Of a DNA stretch of 64,000 bases, positions 25,909-33,770 are shown piece by piece. Under the pieces are notes generated by a model. That model was not told where the DNA came from. It did not search any database and saw only the letters and a list, made by a program, of their open reading frames with translations. The stretch spans positions 83,998 to 147,997 of the forward strand of contig DHQO01000025.1 in NCBI GenBank assembly GCA_002408125.1, given 5' to 3'. Both the position numbers and the translations under genes were made by a program. This DNA comes from Hyphomonadaceae bacterium UBA5336 (GTDB lineage: Bacteria; Pseudomonadota; Alphaproteobacteria; Caulobacterales; Hyphomonadaceae). Positions within the stretch are counted from its first letter, which is position 1. Each line of letters starts with the position of its first letter.

Positions 25909-27093
25909 ATGAGCTACGGCCTGATCGTGATCGGACTGATCGCCCTGTTTCTCGGCGGGGAGGCCCTGGTGCGCGGCTCTGTGGCGGTGGCGCGCAAGCT
26001 CGGCCTGTCCGAGCTTGTCATCGGCCTGACCCTGGTGGGGTTCGGCACCTCGATGCCGGAACTGGTCACCACGCTGCAGGCCTCGTCCGATGGCGCAACC
26101 GGCATCGCCGTGGGCAATGTGGTCGGCTCGAACATCGCCAATATCCTGCTGGTGCTCGGCCTGGCGGCGCTGCTCCATCCCATTCTTACCAATCCCCGCG
26201 CCCTGGCACGCGATACGGTAGTTATGGTGGTGGTGACGCTGATTTTCATTGTCCTGCTTTACAAGGACATGTTCACCCAGCTCACCGGCGGGCTGATGGT
26301 CGGCGGCCTGATTGTCTATGTCATCGCTTCGGTGATCCTGGACAAACGGCCCGAAGCCGAGCCGGCCCAGATGCACAGCGAGGAAGCCGATGTCATGACG
26401 GTGCCGCCGGGACTGATCCTCGGCCTCCTGCTGGCACTGATCGGCGTGGCGGGCGTGATTGTCGGCGCGCGCTGGCTGGTGACCGGCGCAGTGCAGGTCG
26501 CCAATGATCTGGGCATCTCCGAAACCGTGATCGGCCTGACCATCGTGGCCGTGGGCACCAGCCTGCCGGAGCTTGCAACCTCGGCCATCGCGGCGGTCCG
26601 TGGGCGCGCCGACGTGGCGCTGGGCAATGTCATCGGCTCGAACATCTTCAACCTGTCGGGCATTATCGGCGTGACCGCGCTGGTCTCGCCCTTTTCGGTG
26701 ATCGCCAAGAAGCCGGCGGCACGCTCCATCCTCGACACGCGCGCTGCGCCGCAGGGGCTGACAGAGCTGCCGATCATCGGCTGGGAGCATATCGGCGCGC
26801 TGGTGCTGGCCACCGCCCTGCTCATCCTGTTCGGGCTGACCGGAAAGCGGCTCTCGCGCTGGGAGGGCCTCGTCCTGCTCGGCGGTTATGTGCTTTATAT
26901 GGGCATGCTGTTCGAGTTCATTCCCACTCCGTTCAACAAGGGCGACCCGCCGGCTGAGCCTGCCGTGGTGGAAGAGGCTGAGCCGCCGGCCGAGATTCCG
27001 TCCGAGCTGCCTGCCGAGCCAGGTGATACCACCGACACCCCCGAGGAGCCGGCCGAGGAACTCAGCGATGAACTGGAAGGCGCGCCGCAATGA
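25909..27093 (+). CDS. Calcium/sodium antiporter (YrbG-like, CaCA family), 394 aa
   Basis: The two repeats of the exchanger family are clear: VGFGTSMPELVTTLQA with GNVVGSNIANILLVLG, and VAVGTSLPELATSAIA with GNVIGSNIFNLSGIIG. These form the ion-binding core; ten or so helices are predicted. The start at 25909 (MSYGLIVIG) has AGAGGA eight bases upstream; an upstream in-frame extension lacks membrane or conserved features. After the last helix the protein carries a Pro/Glu-rich acidic tail of about 50 residues (PAEPAVVEEAEPPAEIP) that relatives usually lack. Its stop overlaps queF by four bases. Confidence 0.9.
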   Translation: MSYGLIVIGLIALFLGGEALVRGSVAVARKLGLSELVIGLTLVGFGTSMPELVTTLQASSDGATGIAVGNVVGSNIANILLVLGLAALLHPILTNPRALARDTVVMVVVTLIFIVLLYKDMFTQLTGGLMVGGLIVYVIASVILDKRPEAEPAQMHSEEADVMTVPPGLILGLLLALIGVAGVIVGARWLVTGAVQVANDLGISETVIGLTIVAVGTSLPELATSAIAAVRGRADVALGNVIGSNIFNLSGIIGVTALVSPFSVIAKKPAARSILDTRAAPQGLTELPIIGWEHIGALVLATALLILFGLTGKRLSRWEGLVLLGGYVLYMGMLFEFIPTPFNKGDPPAEPAVVEEAEPPAEIPSELPAEPGDTTDTPEEPAEELSDELEGAPQ

Positions 27094-27554
27094 CGGACGA
27101 CATCTACAAAGGCCTCGACCAACTCGGCCAGCAGACCGGTCTGCCGCAGAGCCCGGACGAGGCCAAGCTGGAGCGCGTGCCCAACCCGCACCCCGGCACG
27201 CTCTATCTCACCCGCTTCACCGCGCCGGAGTTCACCTCCATCTGCCCGGTTACCGGCCAGCCGGACTTTGCCCATCTCGTCATCGATTATGCCCCGGGCG
27301 AGTGGCTGGTGGAGAGCAAGAGCCTGAAGCTCCTTCTCTCCTCCTACCGCAATCACGGCGCCTTCCATGAGGATTGCACGATTGATGTCGGCAAGCGCAT
27401 TGCCGACCTGATCGAGCCGAAATGGCTGCGCATCGCCGGCTACTGGTATCCGCGCGGCGGCATTCCGATCGATGTCTTCTGGCAGACCGGCCCGGCGCCG
27501 GACGGCCTCTGGGTACCCGAAACGGGCGTCGCGCCCTATCGCGGGCGGGGCTGA
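27090..27554 (+). CDS. queF: NADPH-dependent preQ1 synthase (QueF), 154 aa
   Basis: Reduces the nitrile of 7-cyano-7-deazaguanine to preQ1 in queuosine synthesis. It is the short, unimodular type. The catalytic Cys52 and Asp59 lie in FTSICPVTGQPDF and the QueF signature ESKSLKLLLSSYRNHGAFHED is present (read across residues ~74-95). Translation overlaps the antiporter stop (ATGA), so expression is coupled to a gene with no obvious link to tRNA modification. Other que genes are not in the window; folE at 2233 supplies an earlier pathway step. Confidence 0.95.
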   Translation: MTDDIYKGLDQLGQQTGLPQSPDEAKLERVPNPHPGTLYLTRFTAPEFTSICPVTGQPDFAHLVIDYAPGEWLVESKSLKLLLSSYRNHGAFHEDCTIDVGKRIADLIEPKWLRIAGYWYPRGGIPIDVFWQTGPAPDGLWVPETGVAPYRGRG

Positions 27555-27646
27555 CGCCGGGCGATTCCTAAGGCCTGGTTAACAGGGTCTGGCACTTTCA
27601 TTGCTTCTGGAAACCGATCTGTAACCGGATCGTCGAGGAGGCCGAA

Positions 27647-27910
27647 ATGACCACACCAAACGATCGCCGGGGCAAGGCGCGGGAAACCAGATATTCTCCG
27701 TGCCTGATCCGGGACGAAACAGGCCGTGTCTTTCACGGCGTGATTGGCGATGTCGGCAGCGGCGGCGTCCAGATCATCGACGCGGCAGACCTGCAGGTCG
27801 GCGAGAAGGTGCGGGTGTTCTCACTCCCCGCATCGATCAATGCCAGCGGCTGTATCGCCTGGCGCAACAAGCAGGCCGCCGGCATCGAGTTTCTCTCCGG
27901 CGAGGCCTGA
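27647..27910 (+). CDS. PilZ-domain protein, 87 aa
   Basis: A single small PilZ-like barrel. An RRGKARETRY stretch gives the usual arginine pair near the N-terminus, and GDVGSGGVQI stands where the D/N-x-S-x-x-G loop should be; Gly replaces the Ser, so cyclic-di-GMP binding may be weakened. The strand CIAWRNKQAAGIEF near the end is typical of the fold. A GAGGAGG lies seven bases before the ATG. It stands alone between queF and a convergent nitroreductase gene. Confidence 0.75.
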   Translation: MTTPNDRRGKARETRYSPCLIRDETGRVFHGVIGDVGSGGVQIIDAADLQVGEKVRVFSLPASINASGCIAWRNKQAAGIEFLSGEA

Positions 27911-27917
27911 AGCCGGC

Positions 27918-28544
27918 CTAGCCCGCCCAGGCGGTGACCTTCACCGCCATGTCCGGGCGCGGGCGCTCGGGCGCCTCGGCGGTGGGCGTGCCAATATAGA
28001 GATAGCCGGCCACGCGTTCGCCCGCCGTCAGGCCCAGCAGCGCGTCGACATCATGGTCGAAGGCGATCCATTCGCTCAGCCACACCGCGCCGAAGCCGGC
28101 CGCGCGCGCCGCCAGCAGCATGTTGTAGCACACCGCGCCGGCCGACAGCTCCTGCTCCCAGACTGGGGTCTTGTGCAGCGGGTCGGGGCTGGAAATCACC
28201 GCCACCACCACAGGCGCGCGCAGGGGCAGGTTCGCGGCCGTGCTCGCATCGCTCTCGCTCTTGTCCGCGCGCGCTTCGGCGATCTCGGCGAGCGCCGCGC
28301 CAAACCGCTCTCGCGCCGCGCCGGTAAAGGTGATGAAGCGCCAGGGCTCGACCCGGCGATGATCGGGCACGCGCGCGGCGATGCGCAGGATGTCGGCGAG
28401 GGTAGCGGCATCCGGGCCGGGCTCGGCGAGCGCCATCTTGCCGGAAGACCGGCGCGTGGCCAGGAACCCGGCCAGGCCTTCGGGCCCGCCGGCAGTATCG
28501 AGACAGTCGCCCGTGACGGGCGCGGAAGGAAGCGTTTTGGTCAT
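27918..28544 (-). CDS. Nitroreductase-family FMN oxidoreductase, 208 aa
   Basis: Flavin-dependent NAD(P)H reductase of the YdjA-like branch. The FMN-binding opening is FLATRRSSGKM, followed by ILRIAARVPDHRRVEPWRF, a central AVCYNMLLAARAAGFGAVWLS and a C-terminal GYLYIGTPT. Start placed at ATG 28544; a longer frame adds an unconserved 20 residues. The substrate is unknown. It is divergent from the TetR gene across 151 bases containing inverted repeats, so the TetR protein may control both sides. Confidence 0.85.
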   Translation of the reverse strand: MTKTLPSAPVTGDCLDTAGGPEGLAGFLATRRSSGKMALAEPGPDAATLADILRIAARVPDHRRVEPWRFITFTGAARERFGAALAEIAEARADKSESDASTAANLPLRAPVVVAVISSPDPLHKTPVWEQELSAGAVCYNMLLAARAAGFGAVWLSEWIAFDHDVDALLGLTAGERVAGYLYIGTPTAEAPERPRPDMAVKVTAWAG

Positions 28545-28622
28545 GACAGGGCAGATAGGGGAGGGTGACGACAAAGGGAAGAGGCAAATGCGACGCATTC
28601 TCATATTTCGAAAAGATATCTT

Positions 28623-28667
28623 GTGTTCGGGTAAACACTGTTCACTTTATGAGAAGTGTTATATAAA
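28623..28667. promoter_or_regulatory. Promoter/operator region between nitroreductase and TetR genes
   Basis: Inverted repeats GTGTT/AACAC (28623-28627, 28634-28638) and CACTT/AAGTG (28643-28647, 28654-28658), followed by a TATAAA (28662-28667) that suits a -10 box about 30 bases before the TetR start. The AACACT at 28634 also pairs with AGTGTT at 28655-28660. This is the usual form of a TetR self-operator. Confidence 0.5.
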
Positions 28668-28695
28668 CGGCAGATCCCCTCCCGGAGCCTGCCTG

Positions 28696-29340
28696 ATGAC
28701 CGATATGACCACTTCAGACGCGACGAGCCCGGCCGAGCGGCGGCGGCTGCGGGTGCGTGCGGCGATCCTGGAGGCGGCCGAAAAGGTGTTCGCCGAGGAG
28801 GGCGAGGAGGGCCTGTCGATCCGGCGCCTGGCCGAGGAGATCGATTATTCCCCCGCCGCGATCTACAAGTATTTCGGCTCCAAGGAAGAGCTCGTCGACG
28901 AGTTGAAAGAGCTCTTCTTCGCGCGCATCCTGGAGCGTGTGGGCCAGCTGCGCGAGAGCGATGCGCCCTTCCGCGACCGGGCCCGCGCCTGTCTGACCGG
29001 CTATGTCCTCACCGCGCTGGAAAAGCCCCAGCACTATCTCGCCGCCTTCTCCAGCGTTCTGGAAGGCCAGCATGCCATTTCCGACAGCTCCAACAAGGCG
29101 CGCGCCTTCGAGTTCCTGATCGAGATGGTGCGCGAGGGCCAGTCGCTCGGCCTCGTCGATGAGGCGCTCGACCGGGTGGCGGTGGCCAAGATGCTGTGGT
29201 GCTGTATCCACGGCGCCGCGAGCCTGATGGCGCACATGCCGACCTTCCCGGAAGGCGAGCCGTGCCCGATCTCGCTCGACCGGAATGATTTCCTTCAGCA
29301 ACATGCCGAGTTCATTCTCAACGGGCTGATGCGGTCATGA
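28696..29340 (+). CDS. TetR-family transcriptional regulator, 214 aa
   Basis: N-terminal TetR DNA-binding domain: RVRAAILEAAEKVFAEEG, LSIRRLAEEIDYSPAAIYKYF and the following SKEELVDEL, residues ~18-65. The helical C-terminal domain (with WCCIHGAASLMAHMP) senses an unknown ligand. The start at 28696 has GGAG eight bases upstream. It heads an apparent operon with the adaptor (64 bases downstream) and RND permease, so it most likely represses this pump, and an operator-like region precedes it. Confidence 0.92.
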   Translation: MTDMTTSDATSPAERRRLRVRAAILEAAEKVFAEEGEEGLSIRRLAEEIDYSPAAIYKYFGSKEELVDELKELFFARILERVGQLRESDAPFRDRARACLTGYVLTALEKPQHYLAAFSSVLEGQHAISDSSNKARAFEFLIEMVREGQSLGLVDEALDRVAVAKMLWCCIHGAASLMAHMPTFPEGEPCPISLDRNDFLQQHAEFILNGLMRS

Positions 29341-29404
29341 TTCAATCCGTGAAACACCCGGTTAATCAAACCTGCTACACTGCGGTCGGAAAAGGCCAGA
29401 CCTG

Positions 29405-30589
29405 ATGGATACCCAACTGCCCACCCGCGAGAAAAAGCCGAATATCTGGAAGGGCCTGCTCTTCCTGTTCATTCTCGGCTTCATCGGTGCCGGCCTTGCC
29501 TATGCCGCGCTCTCCCTGCGCTCGGAAGAAGGGCCGAAGGTGGCCCATACCAGCCCAGTGCCAATCTCGGCCGCGGTCATGGCGGTGGAAGTGCAGACCA
29601 ATTTCGACCTCCTGGAATCCTATACCGGCCTTGTCACGCCGCGCCGGTCCAGCGCGCTCGGCTTTACCTCCGGCGGCCGCGTGGCCGGCCTTTATGCCGA
29701 TATTGGCGACCGGGTCAGCGAGGGCCAGCGCCTGGCCGTGCTCGACACCCGCAATCTTCAGGCCCAGCTGGCCGCCGCCGTCGCCCAGGTTGACGAGGCG
29801 CGCGCCAGCACGCAGCTCGCCCAGAGCACGCTCGCCCGCCAGCGCAGCCTGCAGGGTCAGGGCCATGTTTCCCAGCAGGTGGTCGACGAGACCGCCGCCC
29901 AGGCCACCGCCTCCCAGGCGCGCCTGACCGCCGCCGAGGCCCAGGCCAATGCCCTGCGCGTGCAGATCGACCTGTCGGAAATCCACGCGCCCTTCGGTGG
30001 CGTGATCACCGAACGGCTGGTCGATGAGGGCGTCATCGCCGCGCCCGGCCAGCCGGTCTTCGAGCTGATCGAGACCGGTGCGCTGGAGGCCCGCATCGGC
30101 GTGCCGGAATCCGCGCTTGCCGGCCTTTCTCCCGGAGATGCCTACCGGCTCACCGTGGACGAGCGCCCGATCGAGGCCACGTTGCGCACCCAGACCGGCA
30201 TCATCGATGAGCGCCGGCGCACGGTGACCGCGATTTTCGACATTGCCGAGGACCAGGGCGTGGCACCCGGCTCGGTGGTGCGCCTGCCGCTCGACCGCGC
30301 GATTGGCGAGCGCGGCCTGTGGATCCCCGTCACCGCGCTGACCGAGGCCAATCGCGGGCTTTGGTCTGTGTTGGTCGCCGAGCCCGAGGATGGCGGCTGG
30401 GCCGCCCATCCGCGCCTGGTGGAGATCATCCATGCCGAAGGCCCGCGCGCCTTTGTGCGCGGCGCGCTGTCGGATGGCGAACTGGTGATCCTCGATGGCC
30501 TGCAGCGCATCACGCCCGGCCAGAAGGTCAGCCCGCTGGAAGAGCCCCGCGCTGGCGCGCCCTCCGGCGTGCGCGTCGAAGACCTCTAG
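29405..30589 (+). CDS. RND efflux periplasmic adaptor (HlyD/AcrA family), 394 aa
   Basis: Membrane-fusion protein bridging an RND pump to an outer-membrane channel. One N-terminal membrane helix (residues 18-38) anchors it; there is no lipobox. The lipoyl half-motif YTGLVTPRRSSALGF and GGRVAGLYADIGDRVSEGQ, a coiled-coil hairpin (about 115-190, rich in Ala, Gln and Glu), the second lipoyl half IDLSEIHAPFGGVI and a C-terminal beta-barrel region are in order. Fifteen bases separate it from the permease gene. No outer-membrane factor gene is nearby, so the pump would borrow one. Confidence 0.92.
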   Translation: MDTQLPTREKKPNIWKGLLFLFILGFIGAGLAYAALSLRSEEGPKVAHTSPVPISAAVMAVEVQTNFDLLESYTGLVTPRRSSALGFTSGGRVAGLYADIGDRVSEGQRLAVLDTRNLQAQLAAAVAQVDEARASTQLAQSTLARQRSLQGQGHVSQQVVDETAAQATASQARLTAAEAQANALRVQIDLSEIHAPFGGVITERLVDEGVIAAPGQPVFELIETGALEARIGVPESALAGLSPGDAYRLTVDERPIEATLRTQTGIIDERRRTVTAIFDIAEDQGVAPGSVVRLPLDRAIGERGLWIPVTALTEANRGLWSVLVAEPEDGGWAAHPRLVEIIHAEGPRAFVRGALSDGELVILDGLQRITPGQKVSPLEEPRAGAPSGVRVEDL

Positions 30590-30604
30590 GATAGAGAGGG
30601 GGCC

Positions 30605-33600
30605 ATGCGCACACTGTTCTATCGCCTGCCACGGCTGACGGTCCTGTTTCTGCTGGTCGCCTTTGCCGGAGGGGCCGGCGCCATTCTCGGCCTCGGGCGC
30701 CAGGAAGACCCGACCCTGATCGAGCGTTGGGGCTATGTCCTTGTGACGCTGCCCGGCGCCGACGCCCAGCGCATGGAGGCGCTGGTCACCGAGCCGCTGG
30801 AAAATGCGCTGCAGGAGCTCGATGAGCTGCAGGAGCTTTACAGCGTCTCGCGCGCCGGGGTCAGCCAGATCGGCCTCAATGTCGCCGAGGATCTGTCGGC
30901 CGCCGAGGTCGAGGATGCCTGGACGCTGATCCGCAACCAGGTCGAGGCCGCGCGGGTGAACTTCCCGGCCGGAACCTCCGCGCCTTATGTGCGCCGCGAA
31001 TATGTCGGCGCGACCACCATGACTGTGGCGCTGGTCTGGGAAGGCGAGGGCGAACCGGAACTGGCGGTGATGTCGCGCATGGCCAGCGCACTCGGTGACA
31101 AGCTGCAGAATCTCGGCGGGACCGAGCAGACCGAAATCTTCGGCCAGCCGCGCGAGGAGATCCGCGTCGTCGTCGATCCCGAGGCGCTGTCGGCCGCCGG
31201 GCTGAGCACCATCGCCGCCGCGCGCGCCATCGCCGCCGGGGATGCCAAGGCGCCGGCGGGCGAGCTGCGCACCGGCGGGGCGCGTGTGGGCGTGGATGTC
31301 GGCGGCGCCTTCGATTCCATTTCCCGCATCCGGGCGGTGCCGCTGGTGGAAGGCCCGGAAGGCACAGCGGTGCGCGTCGGCGATGTCGCCGATGTGCGCA
31401 AGGGCCTGGAAGATCCGGTGCGCCGGCTGAGCTTCCACAATGGCCAGCGGGCGATCTTTGTCAGCGCCTATATCCAGCCGGCCCAGCGGGTGGATATCTG
31501 GGCCGCCAATGCCCGCAGCCTGGTCGACGAATTCCGCGCCGAGGCCCCGCGCGGCATCGCCGTGGATGTGCTCTTCGACCAGAGTGAATACACCAATGCG
31601 CGGCTGGGAGATCTTGCGAAGAACCTGATGTTCTCGGCTGGGATCGTGTTCGCCGTCCTGTTCTTCTGCATGGGCTGGCGCGCGGCTTTCGTGGTGGGCA
31701 CCGCGCTGCCGCTGACGGTCTGCCTGGTGCTGATCCTGTTCAACCTCTTCGGCATGCCGCTGCACCAGATGTCGGTGACCGGTCTCGTCATTTCGCTCGG
31801 CCTGCTCATCGACAATGCCATCGTGGTGGTCGACGAGTTCGACCAGAAGCGCGCACGTGGTCTTGGCCGGCTGGAAGCCATTGATCAATCGATCCGCCAC
31901 CTGGCCGCGCCGCTCTTTGCCTCAACGCTGACCACCGCGCTCGCCTTTGCCCCGATCGCTCTCCTGCCTGGCTCATCGGGCGAGTTTGTCGGCATGATCG
32001 GCGTGTCGGTGATCTTTTCGGTGGCCACGTCCCTGCTTGTGGCCATGACGGTCATCCCGGCCATGGCCGGCTGGTTCGACCGGAAGCGCGCCGGTGAGGA
32101 CCCGCGTGCATACAAGCGCCGCTGGTGGCGCGACGGGGTGGCACTCGACATGGTCAGCGATGGCTACCGGTTCACCGTGGGCGCCGTCTTGCGCTTTCCC
32201 CCGCTCGGCATCCTGATCGGCGTCGCGCCGGCCTTTGTCGGGCTTTATCTCGCAGGCCAGTTGCCGGGCCAGTTCTTCCCCCAGACCGAGCGCGACCAGT
32301 TCAATCTGAGTGTCCAACTCTCGCCCCAGGCCTCGATTGAGGAAATCACGCGCATCACGCAGGAAGCCAGCGAGTATCTGCTGGCCAAGCCGGATGTGCT
32401 GGAGGTGAACCTTGTGCTCGGCGAGCCGGCGCCACGCGTCTACTACAACACCATCAATTCCACCCAGGGTGTGGAGGGCATGGCCAGCGGCTGGGTCCAG
32501 ACGTCTTCTCCCCAAGCGACGCGCGCAATGATCGACGGCCTGCAGGCCGAGCTGCGCCAGGCTTTCCCCGAAGCGGTGTTCCTGGCCCTGCCATTTGAGC
32601 AGGGCCCGCCCGCGCCGGCACCGATCCAGATCTATTTTGCCGGCGACGACTTGCAGACGCTTTCGCGCCTCGGAGATGAAGCCCGCCGCGTGCTGGCGGA
32701 GACACCGGGCGTGACCTACACCACCGCCAGCCTGCAGACCGGCCAGCCGCGCCTGACCCTGCGCGCCGATGAGGTGGCCTCGGTCCTCTCCGGTTCGCGC
32801 CTCACCGGGATCGCCGAGGAACTGCATGCCGAGCTGGAAGGCGTGCTCGCCGGCAGCGTGCTGGAAGGCGTGGAAGAGCTGCCCGTGCGCGTGATCGCAA
32901 GGGATGCACGCCGCACGGCCATCGCCGATCTCGGTGCGAAGACGCTGGGCGACGGCACGCCGCTCACGGCGCTGGGCGAGCTGACACTGGACCCGGATAT
33001 TGGCGTGATCACGCGCCGCGATGGCCAGCGGGTGAACGATATTCACGCCTTTCTGGAGCCCTATACACTGCCAGCACCGGCTCTGGCCGATTTCCGGGCA
33101 CGCCTGGCCGCGTCCGGTTTCAGCCTGCCGCCCGGCTATGAAGAGATCACGGGCGGGGATGCCGAAAACAGCTCCGAGGCCATGGCTGGCCTCATGTCGC
33201 TCGGCGTGCCGCTGATCCTGGCCATGGCCGGGGCGGTGGCGCTGGTGTTCAACTCTTTCCGCATGTCGCTCCTGATCCTGACCTCGGGGTTCCTCGCCGT
33301 GTTCATGGCCTTCTTCGGCGTCTGGTTGTTCAACCTGCCCATGGGGTTCAACGCGATCATCGGCGCGCTCGGCCTGCTCGGGATCGCGATCAATGGCTCG
33401 ATTGTCGTCTTGTCCATGCTGCGGGCCAATCCGGCCTGCATGGCCGATGATGTTGCCGCCCAGCGCGAGACGGTGGTGGACGCCACCCGGCACATCGTGG
33501 CGACGACCCTGACCACCATGGGCGGTTTCGTGCCGCTGCTGCTGTCGGGCGATGCGTTCTGGATGCCCTTTGCCGCAGCGATTGCAGGCGGGGTGGCGGG

Positions 33601-33724
33601 CTCGGCCCTGCTGGCGCTCTATTTCACGCCGGCGGTGTTCCGGATCATGACCATGAAGCCGTTCAGGCGCCTGGCCGGAATCGTTGCGGGACGCCCATCG
33701 GGCGCCCCGCAAGCGGCTGAATAG
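30605..33724 (+). CDS. RND-family efflux permease, 1039 aa
   Basis: Proton-driven exporter of the inner membrane, full length for the family. Twelve membrane helices are predicted with large periplasmic loops after helices 1 and 7. The helix-4 proton relay reads GLLIDNAIVVVDEF, keeping one Asp of the usual pair. LGRQEDPTLIERWGYV after helix 1 and the closing AGSALLALYFTPAVFR are typical of the HAE branch that pumps organic compounds. A long hairpin (33685-33712, TTGCGGG and CCCGCAA arms) spans the end of the coding region and may aid termination. Substrate unknown. Confidence 0.93.
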   Translation: MRTLFYRLPRLTVLFLLVAFAGGAGAILGLGRQEDPTLIERWGYVLVTLPGADAQRMEALVTEPLENALQELDELQELYSVSRAGVSQIGLNVAEDLSAAEVEDAWTLIRNQVEAARVNFPAGTSAPYVRREYVGATTMTVALVWEGEGEPELAVMSRMASALGDKLQNLGGTEQTEIFGQPREEIRVVVDPEALSAAGLSTIAAARAIAAGDAKAPAGELRTGGARVGVDVGGAFDSISRIRAVPLVEGPEGTAVRVGDVADVRKGLEDPVRRLSFHNGQRAIFVSAYIQPAQRVDIWAANARSLVDEFRAEAPRGIAVDVLFDQSEYTNARLGDLAKNLMFSAGIVFAVLFFCMGWRAAFVVGTALPLTVCLVLILFNLFGMPLHQMSVTGLVISLGLLIDNAIVVVDEFDQKRARGLGRLEAIDQSIRHLAAPLFASTLTTALAFAPIALLPGSSGEFVGMIGVSVIFSVATSLLVAMTVIPAMAGWFDRKRAGEDPRAYKRRWWRDGVALDMVSDGYRFTVGAVLRFPPLGILIGVAPAFVGLYLAGQLPGQFFPQTERDQFNLSVQLSPQASIEEITRITQEASEYLLAKPDVLEVNLVLGEPAPRVYYNTINSTQGVEGMASGWVQTSSPQATRAMIDGLQAELRQAFPEAVFLALPFEQGPPAPAPIQIYFAGDDLQTLSRLGDEARRVLAETPGVTYTTASLQTGQPRLTLRADEVASVLSGSRLTGIAEELHAELEGVLAGSVLEGVEELPVRVIARDARRTAIADLGAKTLGDGTPLTALGELTLDPDIGVITRRDGQRVNDIHAFLEPYTLPAPALADFRARLAASGFSLPPGYEEITGGDAENSSEAMAGLMSLGVPLILAMAGAVALVFNSFRMSLLILTSGFLAVFMAFFGVWLFNLPMGFNAIIGALGLLGIAINGSIVVLSMLRANPACMADDVAAQRETVVDATRHIVATTLTTMGGFVPLLLSGDAFWMPFAAAIAGGVAGSALLALYFTPAVFRIMTMKPFRRLAGIVAGRPSGAPQAAE

Positions 33725-33770
33725 CCGAGGTCGAGATTGGGGTGATTTGGGGGGATAGCCACCTCAGCCC

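Noticed and set aside
29375..31900. 841-codon antisense frame opposite the adaptor and RND genes, and a similar one at 31973-33712
   Set aside because: Low-complexity His/Arg/Gly/Asp composition typical of antisense shadows. The plus-strand genes carry all family motifs.
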